Assembly (NCBI GenBank): GCA_016283075.1
Contig: JAEEMF010000050.1
Coordinates: 1-5,208 of the forward strand
Source of the DNA: Bacilli bacterium
Lineage (GTDB): Bacteria; Bacillota_I; Bacilli_A; RF39; UBA660
Reading direction: 5' to 3'
DNA length: 5,208 nucleotides
Within the stretch, counting starts at the first letter, position 1, and every line of letters begins with the position of its first letter. Made by a program: the position numbers and the translations under genes. This document shows positions 1-4,845 of the stretch, in pieces. A model generated the notes under the pieces. That model worked only from the letters and a program-made list of their open reading frames with translations, made no database searches and was not told where the DNA came from.

Positions 1-663
1 TATGATAGTATTACTAAATTTATGAATGGTCTTAATGATGATATTAAGTTAGGTGTATTTGATTTAAATAAGGATGATTATTTAAATTACTATTACAAGA
101 CCGATCATCATTATAATTCCTTAGGTGCTGAACTTGTATATAAAGATATACTAAATATGTATGGACTAAGTAATAAGCTTAATATAACTCATAAGGATGT
201 TAAAACTCCTTACTATGGATCTCACGCAAAAAGTACACTTATGACAAGAACTAGTGATACATTAACAGCAATGGATATAGATAATAACTTTAAAGTAAAT
301 ATCGAAGATAAAACATTTAAACCACTAGAAGTAACTGATAGAAAAAATAAATTCTATGATTATTATGTTGGATACTTCTCTGGTATGTTTGATGAAGTAA
401 TATATGAAAATAATACTCATTACTTTAGGAATCTTCTTATAATAGGAGACTCTCTATCATGGCAAATAGATTACTTACTTGCTACTAATTTTGATAAAAC
501 TTATGTAGTAAATACTAAGTATGGTAAATGGCTTAAAGAAGATTTAGTACTTAGTGATTATATAGAGAAAAATAATATTACACATATCTTATTTTTAAGA
601 GAAACTAAAAATCTAATATTTGATGCAGATAACTTTAAACTAGATAAGAAGGTGATTAGATAA
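1..663 (+). CDS. DHHW/AlgJ-AlgX-like SGNH-type envelope O-acetylation protein, 5' end missing
   Basis: The reading frame is open from base 1, so the first internal ATG (base 22) is not the true start. The N-terminus, probably including a signal or anchor segment, lies outside the window. The visible 220 residues contain the family signature YYKTDHHYNSLGA; its Asp-His-His-Tyr is at fragment residues 35-38 (bases 103-114). Near the C-terminus LLIIGDSLSWQ places a GDS serine at residue 151 (bases 451-453). In AlgJ/AlgX-type proteins an Asp-x-His pair and a Ser form the catalytic set that passes an acetyl group to an extracytoplasmic polymer, and all three are present here. The usual DHHW signature reads DHHY. 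The end resembles family C-termini, with no frameshift. The next gene is an MBOAT acyltransferase starting in this gene's stop codon, which supports a paired role. The polymer substrate cannot be told from the window. Family assignment is confident; substrate is unknown. Confidence -1.
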   Translation, partial: YDSITKFMNGLNDDIKLGVFDLNKDDYLNYYYKTDHHYNSLGAELVYKDILNMYGLSNKLNITHKDVKTPYYGSHAKSTLMTRTSDTLTAMDIDNNFKVNIEDKTFKPLEVTDRKNKFYDYYVGYFSGMFDEVIYENNTHYFRNLLIIGDSLSWQIDYLLATNFDKTYVVNTKYGKWLKEDLVLSDYIEKNNITHILFLRETKNLIFDADNFKLDKKVIR

Positions 664-2015
664 TGGTATTTTCTTCAGTAATATTTTTGTTCTTATTTTT
701 ACCTTTTTTTCTAATATGTTACTTTCTATGCAAGGATAATAAGAAAAGAAATTTAGTATTATTAATATTCTCACTAGGATTTTATGCTTGGGGTGAACCA
801 TATTATATCTTTTTAATGTTATTAATGCTTTTTGTAAACTACTACTTTACAAAGAAAATGGGTAAAGATAAAAAGACATTAATTTCATTAATAGTATTTA
901 ATTTACTAGTATTATTTTCATTTAAATATTTAAACTTCTTTATAGATAATATAAATGGATTATTTAGTTTAAATATTAAGAATGTAAATTTAAGTCTTCC
1001 TATAGGTATATCTTTTTATACATTCCAGGCTTTATCTTATGTAGTAGATGTATATAAAGGAAAAGTAAAAGCACAAAAATCATTTATTAATTTAGGATGT
1101 TATATATGTGCTTTCCCTCAGCTTATAGCTGGCCCTATTGTAAGATATACCGATATTGAAAAAGAAATAACTGGAAGAAAAACTAATATGGATGACTTTG
1201 CTGATGGCATAAGAAGGTTCATTATTGGTTTATCTAAGAAAGTTTTAATTGCTAATAACGTAGCATATATTTGTGATGTAATATTTGCCGAAGGAATAGT
1301 AGAAGGCGGAGTTATTGGTATGGTAATAGCAATACTATCATATACACTTCAAATCTATTTCGATTTTAGTGGATACTCTGATATGGCTATAGGACTTGGT
1401 AGAATGCTTGGATTCCACTATAATGAAAACTTTAATCTTCCATATATGGCTGAAAGTGTTACTGACTTTTGGAGAAGATGGCATATATCTTTATCATCAT
1501 TCTTTAAAGATTATGTATATATTCCATTAGGAGGAAATAAAGGTGGTACTTTTAAACATATTAGAAATATTCTAATTGTTTGGATGTTAACAGGACTTTG
1601 GCATGGTAATTCATGGAACTTTATAATATGGGGATTATATTACGGAATAATTCTTTTAATAGAAAAGTATTTTGTTAAAGATAACTTTAATAAAGTTTTC
1701 CACCGTATAATTACAATTTTTATTATATGTATAGGATGGTTAATATTTAGAGAAACTAATTTTAATGATCTAAGTTTATCATTTAAGACTTTATTTGGTG
1801 TATATGGAATAGGTAATATAAAATACTTATATTATTTAGGAATATTCTCATTTAGATTTATATTAAGTTTTATCTTTGGAATTATTTTATCCACAGACTT
1901 AGTAAAGATAAAAGATGGATTATATAAAGATATATTATTAATTATATTATTTATTTTATCTATTATTATGGTAGTAGTAAGTTCTTATAATCCATTTATT
2001 TACTTTAAATTTTAA
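663..2015 (+). CDS. MBOAT-family membrane O-acyltransferase (AlgI/DltB-like)
   Basis: This is a complete 450-residue polytopic membrane protein, close to the usual size for bacterial MBOAT proteins. Hydrophobic segments begin at the N-terminus (about residues 3-23, 29-45, 47-63, 72-92) and continue to the C-terminus. Family motifs appear in order: LPIGISFYTFQALSYVVD, FPQLIAGPIVRY, the QIYFDFSGYSDMAIGLGRMLGF block, FWRRWHISLSSFFKDYVYIPLGG (H274 in WRRWH), and TGLWHGNSWNFIIWG. The last carries the expected catalytic histidine H314 (bases 1602-1604). The closing NPFIYFKF is the usual family ending. MBOAT proteins of this group take acyl groups from a cytoplasmic donor and pass them across the membrane to a partner, here presumably the upstream DHHW protein. 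The start ATG overlaps the upstream TAA by one base (TAATG) and is preceded by AGAAGGTG at about 647-654, so translation is probably coupled. Without alginate or dlt genes nearby I do not assign algI or dltB. Confidence -1.
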   Translation: MVFSSVIFLFLFLPFFLICYFLCKDNKKRNLVLLIFSLGFYAWGEPYYIFLMLLMLFVNYYFTKKMGKDKKTLISLIVFNLLVLFSFKYLNFFIDNINGLFSLNIKNVNLSLPIGISFYTFQALSYVVDVYKGKVKAQKSFINLGCYICAFPQLIAGPIVRYTDIEKEITGRKTNMDDFADGIRRFIIGLSKKVLIANNVAYICDVIFAEGIVEGGVIGMVIAILSYTLQIYFDFSGYSDMAIGLGRMLGFHYNENFNLPYMAESVTDFWRRWHISLSSFFKDYVYIPLGGNKGGTFKHIRNILIVWMLTGLWHGNSWNFIIWGLYYGIILLIEKYFVKDNFNKVFHRIITIFIICIGWLIFRETNFNDLSLSFKTLFGVYGIGNIKYLYYLGIFSFRFILSFIFGIILSTDLVKIKDGLYKDILLIILFILSIIMVVVSSYNPFIYFKF

Positions 2016-2016
2016 T

Positions 2017-2057
2017 AATAAAAAAGTTTAGATAAATCTAAACTTTTTTATTTTTTT
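2017..2057 (+). terminator. Intrinsic terminator after the DHHW/MBOAT unit
   Basis: Two bases after the MBOAT stop codon, AAAAAGTTTAGA (2021-2032) pairs perfectly with TCTAAACTTTTT (2037-2048) across a TAAA loop. Outer A/T pairs can extend the stem to 16 bp (2017-2052). A run of T follows to 2057. This is a textbook Rho-independent terminator. It separates the envelope genes from the downstream unit, and the A-rich left arm means it could also work on the opposite strand. Confidence -1.
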
Positions 2058-2107
2058 AAAAAATTTTTAAAAAAGGTGTTGACAAAAGAAACCCTTTTTA
2101 ATAAAAT
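2058..2107 (+). promoter_or_regulatory. Strong sigma-A promoter with UP-like A-tract element (P1)
   Basis: A perfect -35 TTGACA (2079-2084) is followed by a 17-bp spacer and a -10 TAAAAT (2102-2107), one base from TATAAT. Upstream, A6-T5-A6 tracts at 2058-2074 fall about 40-56 bases before the predicted start near 2114, the position of an alpha-subunit UP element. The spacer holds a small inverted repeat, AAAAG-AAACC-CTTTT (2084-2098). The position just after the terminator and before the 137-aa gene supports its use as the main promoter of the downstream unit. The transcription start is inferred, not observed. Confidence -1.
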
Positions 2108-2115
2108 GTTATTAA

Positions 2116-2136
2116 GAGAAGAGGAAACCACTTCTC
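2116..2136 (+). other. 5'-terminal leader hairpin
   Basis: GAGAAG (2116-2121) pairs with CTTCTC (2131-2136). Inside an A-A mismatch, GG (2123-2124) pairs with CC (2128-2129) around an AAA loop. It lies within two or three bases of the predicted transcript start, so it could protect the RNA 5' end or be a protein site. There is no T-run after it, so it is not a terminator. Confidence -1.
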
Positions 2137-2151
2137 AAATATAAAATCATT

Positions 2152-2170
2152 TGTTATTAACAAACTGATA
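2152..2170 (+). repeat. Leader direct repeat, copy 1
   Basis: TGTTATTAACAAACTGATA matches copy 2 at 2208-2226 in 18 of 19 positions (C versus A at position 14). The core is a near-palindrome: TTTGTT-ATT-AACAAA (2150-2164) gives a 6-bp arm either side of ATT. This could be a dimeric regulator site in DNA or a small hairpin in RNA. An ATAAAAT (2141-2147) precedes it, as at P1. Confidence -1.
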
Positions 2171-2175
2171 GTAAG

Positions 2176-2191
2176 AGCAAGTTAACTTGCT
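2176..2191. repeat. Perfect 16-bp palindrome between the repeat copies
   Basis: AGCAAGTTAACTTGCT is its own reverse complement with no mismatches. In DNA it looks like an operator for a dimeric regulator; in RNA it could form a 6-bp hairpin with a TTAA loop. It lies where the -35 region of the downstream TATAAT box would be, so a protein bound here could activate or block that second promoter. No known regulator consensus is recognised with confidence. Confidence -1.
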
Positions 2192-2198
2192 AATTATT

Positions 2199-2204
2199 TA
2201 TAAT
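2199..2204 (+). promoter_or_regulatory. Possible second promoter -10 box (P2)
   Basis: A perfect TATAAT stands 43 bases before the start codon of the 137-aa gene. No recognisable -35 is found at 15-18 bp spacing, because the 16-bp palindrome occupies that place. It would need an activator, or it may be chance in AT-rich DNA. A predicted start near 2211 would fall inside repeat copy 2. Confidence -1.
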
Positions 2205-2207
2205 TTA

Positions 2208-2226
2208 TGTTATTAACAAAATGATA
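2208..2226 (+). repeat. Leader direct repeat, copy 2
   Basis: TGTTATTAACAAAATGATA lies 56 bases after copy 1 and ends only a few bases before the Shine-Dalgarno sequence (AGAGG at 2234-2238) of the next gene. A bound protein or folded RNA here could affect initiation at that gene. The first nine bases, TGTTATTAA, also occur at 2107-2115, starting on the last base of the P1 -10 box. Confidence -1.
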
Positions 2227-2246
2227 AAAAGAAAGAGGATGATTAT

Positions 2247-2660
2247 ATGAACATGAAAATTGATAAGAAAGGACTTAGAACAATACTTCAAAATTTTTAT
2301 AACAAACATGATGAAATGGGTGAAACTAGAATTGAATTTAGAAAAGAATTAGCTGGTTATACTAATCAGGAGTATGAAACAGTAAGAACTTACAAAGTAA
2401 CTAAGAAAAAAATGCTTGGTCAAGTATTTACTTATGAAAGAGAAGTTGAAAAAGAAGAAATAAGAACTATTCTAAATCAAGTATTTGAAAATGAAGGAAT
2501 CATCTTCGAAGACTTTGATTATGATATTGATATTAATTATGTTACTACAGGATATGGACTTGGAGAACATACAGAAGCAAAAAGAGTATTTAAAGGTATC
2601 GAGGCCAATGTGGATTATATTAATGAATTTCAAACTAAAGGTACAGAGTACGTAAGATGA
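2247..2660 (+). CDS. Unrecognised 137-aa soluble protein, first gene of the NAD salvage unit
   Basis: I do not recognise the family. The product is small, charged (many Lys, Glu, Asp) and has no signal peptide, membrane segment, Cys or Trp. The N-terminal third looks helical; residues about 45-70 and 86-125 look beta-rich, with an acidic stretch FEDFDYDIDINY (87-98) followed by VTTGYGLGEH. A short motif occurs twice: KKGLRTILQNFY (7-18) and KEEIRTILNQVF (69-80), hinting at an internal duplication. The start at 2247 is chosen because AGAGG (2234-2238) sits eight bases upstream; the Met at 2253 is less well placed. The stop is TGA followed at once by TAA. It follows a strong promoter and a long leader and precedes pncA by 84 bases without a terminator, so it is probably cotranscribed with pncA-pncB. 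A link to NAD metabolism is inferred from position only. Confidence -1.
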   Translation: MNMKIDKKGLRTILQNFYNKHDEMGETRIEFRKELAGYTNQEYETVRTYKVTKKKMLGQVFTYEREVEKEEIRTILNQVFENEGIIFEDFDYDIDINYVTTGYGLGEHTEAKRVFKGIEANVDYINEFQTKGTEYVR

Positions 2661-2704
2661 TAAAGAAAACTTTTAAATATAACTATGATTGGTACTCGTG
2701 TTAA
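2657..2704 (+). CDS. Possible 15-residue mini-ORF overlapping the stop of the 137-aa gene
   Basis: An ATG at 2657 overlaps the TGA of the 137-aa gene (ATGA) and opens a 15-codon frame, MIKKTFKYNYDWYSC, ending at TAA 2702-2704. The ATGA overlap is a common coupling arrangement, but there is no good Shine-Dalgarno site and the peptide matches nothing I know. It may be chance, or a short translated spacer peptide before pncA. Confidence -1.
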   Translation: MIKKTFKYNYDWYSC

Positions 2705-2716
2705 ATAATATATATT
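2689..2716 (+). promoter_or_regulatory. Weak candidate internal promoter before pncA
   Basis: TTGGTA (2689-2694), a 16-bp spacer and TATATT (2711-2716) make a passable but weak sigma-A promoter in the 84-bp gap before pncA. The rest of the gap is AT-only sequence plus the Shine-Dalgarno site. There is no terminator-like hairpin, so readthrough from P1 is expected. Such motifs are frequent by chance at this base composition. Confidence -1.
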
Positions 2717-2744
2717 TATTAAATAATTAGAAAGAAGGATTTAT

Positions 2745-3371
2745 ATGAGTAAAATTTTATATACGATAGATATGAATAATGGATTTGTTAACTTTGGACC
2801 TATGGCAAATCCAGAATATAATAAGTTGGTTCCAGAACAAGTAAAGTTAATTAATAAGTTTATTAATGAAGGAGAATATGTAAATTTTATATTAGAAGGG
2901 CATGATCAAAATGCTAGAGAATTTAAAACTTATCCTCCACACTGCATTATGGGTACTGAGGAAGCTGAGTTAATACCAGAACTTAAACCTTATGAAAAAT
3001 ATGAAAAAGCTAATAAGTTCTATAAAAATAGTATTAACGGAATGCTTAATCCTAGTGTTCAAGAACAGATAAGAAGACTTAAAGATTTAAAAGAAATTGT
3101 AATTCAAGGTGTATGTGCAGATCTATGTGTTATGGATTTTGCTAGAACAAGCGCAAGATTCTTAGATGAGATTAATAGTGATGCAAGAATATTTGTAGTA
3201 AAAAATGCAATTGATACATTTCATGCTAGAGGTCATGATAGAGATGAATGGTTATACATAGCTGCTAAAGTTATGGGGCAAGCTGGTATTGAATTTGTAA
3301 GAGATACAGAAGATTTAGAAAATGTTGAAAAAGGATATGGATATTATAAAGGTGGTAATTATGGAAAATAA
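2745..3371 (+). CDS. pncA: Nicotinamidase-type cysteine hydrolase (isochorismatase fold)
   Basis: The 208-residue product has the isochorismatase-like cysteine hydrolase fold, and its neighbour PncB makes nicotinamidase (nicotinamide to nicotinate plus ammonia) the likely activity. The expected catalytic triad is D9 in YTIDMNNGF, K94 in YKNSINGM, and nucleophile C128 in GVCADLCV. The metal-site region reads EGH (51-53), then EFKTYPPHC with E59 and H66. By analogy with S. pneumoniae nicotinamidase, H53, E59 and H66 fit ligand positions, but the usual Asp of the D-x-H pair is Glu (E51). It is cytoplasmic with no signal peptide. AGAAGGA (2733-2739) lies five bases before the ATG and fixes the start. 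The last 11 bases overlap the start of pncB. A related amidohydrolase activity cannot be ruled out from sequence alone, but the context argues strongly for nicotinamidase. Confidence -1.
   Translation: MSKILYTIDMNNGFVNFGPMANPEYNKLVPEQVKLINKFINEGEYVNFILEGHDQNAREFKTYPPHCIMGTEEAELIPELKPYEKYEKANKFYKNSINGMLNPSVQEQIRRLKDLKEIVIQGVCADLCVMDFARTSARFLDEINSDARIFVVKNAIDTFHARGHDRDEWLYIAAKVMGQAGIEFVRDTEDLENVEKGYGYYKGGNYGK
3348..3355 (+). promoter_or_regulatory. Ribosome binding site that fixes the pncB start
   Basis: AAAGGTGG lies inside the last codons of pncA, five bases before ATG 3361. The longer in-frame start at 3322 has only AT-rich sequence before it and would add 13 residues not typical of the family. 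This site therefore supports initiation at 3361. Confidence -1.
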
Positions 3372-4845
3372 AACTTTAATGACAGATTTTTATGAATTAA
3401 CAATGGCTCAAACATATTTTGATGAAGGAGATAAAGATGAAGTAATGTACTTTGATATCTTCTTTAGACAAAATCCTATGAATGGTGGATATACAGTTGC
3501 AGCTGGTTTAGATGAAATGATTGAATATGTTAAAAACTTTAAATTTGATGAAGAAAATATTAATTATTTAAGATCACTTGGAACATTTAGTGAAGAGTTC
3601 TTAAATTACTTAAAAGATTTAAAGTTTACAGGTGATATCTATGCTATTCCAGATGGTACTCCAGTATTCCCTAATGAACCAGTTATTACTGTTAGAGCAA
3701 AAGCAGTAGAAGCACAAATTTTAGAAACAGCATTACTTGCTTGCTTCAATCATGCATCACTTGTTGCAACATCAGCAAAAAGAATTACTGATGAAGCAGT
3801 AATTGATGGTAAAAAAATTCCTGTTATGGAATTTGGTGCTAGAAGAGCAAGAGGTATTGATTCAGCAATGGAAGCTTCTAAATATGGTGTTATGGGAGGA
3901 TGCGTAGCAACAAGTAATACACTTGCTGGATATAAATATAATCTTCCAGTATCTGGAACTATGGCACACTCACTTGTAACTAACTCTGAAAATGAATATG
4001 AAGCATTCTTAAAATATGCTAAATCTAATCCAGATAACTGCATTTTCTTAGTTGATACATATGATACTTTAAGAAGTGGTATTCCTGCTGCTATTAGAGT
4101 TGCAAATGACTATTTAATTCCAAATGGATATAAATTTAAAGGAATCAGAATTGATTCAGGAGACCTTGCTTACTTATCAAAAGAAGCTAGAAAACTATTA
4201 GATGCAGCTGGATTTACTGATACTAAGATTTGCTTATCAAATGGTTTAAATGAATATACAATTAGAGATCTTGTTAAAGAAGGAGCTAAATTTGATTCAC
4301 TTGGTGTAGGTGATAACATTTCTGCAAGTAAAGAAAGACTTGGAGGAGTATATAAATTAGTAGCAATTGAAAATCAAGGCAATTTAATTCCAAAGATTAA
4401 AGTAAGTGAAGATACAATTAAAACTATTAATCCTGGATATAAGAAAGTATATAGATTCTATGATAAGAAAACAGGATATGCTTTAGGAGATGTCATTGCT
4501 TTAAGTGATGAACTAATTCCTAAAGATAAATATACTTTAATTAGTCCTACTGAAGAATGGAAAACTACTACTATCAGTAATTATGATATTAGAGAGTTAC
4601 AAGTACCTATCTTCAAAGATGGTGAGTTAGTATATACTAATCCTACTATTAAAGAAAGAAAAGACTTTTGTGATAAAGAAATGGAAACTTTATATCCAGA
4701 AGTAAGAAGAATTATTAATCCTCATATCTACTATGTAGATTTAACTTTAAAATTATTAAATTTAAAGAAACAGTTAATCTTAGATACTAGAAAGACTAAA
4801 GAAGATGGATTCCAAAAAGTTAAAGAAGCTAAAGAAAATAATTAA
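3361..4845 (+). CDS. pncB: Nicotinate phosphoribosyltransferase
   Basis: The 494-residue product matches the usual size of Firmicute nicotinate phosphoribosyltransferases. It joins nicotinate to PRPP, with ATP hydrolysis, to give nicotinate mononucleotide in Preiss-Handler NAD salvage. Motifs in order: N-terminal LMTDFYELTMAQTYF (6-20), FFRQNPMNGGYTVAAGL, EFGARRARG (157-165), SGTMAHS with H203 at the position of the histidine phosphorylated by ATP in the family, RIDSGDL with D265, and the phosphate-binding GVGDNISASKE starting at G315. No key motif is missing. The start at 3361 rather than 3322 is chosen because the family begins just before TDFYELTM and a Shine-Dalgarno site lies at 3348-3355. 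The gene overlaps pncA by 11 bases and its last 41 bases overlap the Nudix gene, so translation is likely coupled. The C-terminal tail (after about residue 470) is Lys-rich, in part because of that overlap. Confidence -1.
   Translation: MENKTLMTDFYELTMAQTYFDEGDKDEVMYFDIFFRQNPMNGGYTVAAGLDEMIEYVKNFKFDEENINYLRSLGTFSEEFLNYLKDLKFTGDIYAIPDGTPVFPNEPVITVRAKAVEAQILETALLACFNHASLVATSAKRITDEAVIDGKKIPVMEFGARRARGIDSAMEASKYGVMGGCVATSNTLAGYKYNLPVSGTMAHSLVTNSENEYEAFLKYAKSNPDNCIFLVDTYDTLRSGIPAAIRVANDYLIPNGYKFKGIRIDSGDLAYLSKEARKLLDAAGFTDTKICLSNGLNEYTIRDLVKEGAKFDSLGVGDNISASKERLGGVYKLVAIENQGNLIPKIKVSEDTIKTINPGYKKVYRFYDKKTGYALGDVIALSDELIPKDKYTLISPTEEWKTTTISNYDIRELQVPIFKDGELVYTNPTIKERKDFCDKEMETLYPEVRRIINPHIYYVDLTLKLLNLKKQLILDTRKTKEDGFQKVKEAKENN

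Larger units (their letters stand above)
2114..2246 (+). promoter_or_regulatory. Repeat-rich, hairpin-rich 5' leader of the downstream operon
   Basis: About 133 nt separate the predicted P1 start from the first gene. No start codon opens a meaningful reading frame here. The leader contains a 5' hairpin (2116-2136), two copies of a 19-nt repeat (2152-2170, 2208-2226) with weak palindromic cores, a perfect 16-bp palindrome (2176-2191) and a TATAAT box (2199-2204). I do not recognise a T-box (no TGGNACC-type sequence) or another known riboswitch. It may be a cis-regulatory RNA, a protein-binding region, or both. Its length and repeat content are unusual next to the other, very short intergenic gaps. 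Confidence -1.

Noticed and set aside
22..24. ATG at 22 as the start of the DHHW gene
   Set aside because: The frame is open to base 1, the site falls inside the conserved domain, and no Shine-Dalgarno site precedes it. The gene simply continues upstream of the window.
2152..2226. CRISPR-like repeat pair
   Set aside because: There are only two full copies, 19 nt long, in a leader with regulatory palindromes and no cas genes. The spacing and context fit operator or RNA elements better.
2116..2246. T-box or known NAD riboswitch in the leader
   Set aside because: There is no TGGNACC-type T-box sequence and no terminator hairpin in the leader, and I could not match the known NAD motif layouts by eye. 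Only a covariance search could settle this.
2658..2663. TGA read as Trp (mycoplasma-type code)
   Set aside because: TGATAA at the end of the 137-aa gene alone cannot decide it, but all twelve Trp codons in the window are TGG and no gene contains an internal TGA, so the standard code is preferred.
3322..3360. Upstream ATG giving pncB 13 extra residues
   Set aside because: There is no ribosome binding site before it, and the added residues are not family-like. ATG 3361 has AAAGGTGG five bases upstream.
3750..4043. 97-codon open frame on the minus strand
   Set aside because: It lies wholly inside pncB, antisense to conserved NAPRTase motifs (EFGARRARG, SGTMAHS), and its translation shows no recognisable domain. 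It is a shadow of the real gene.
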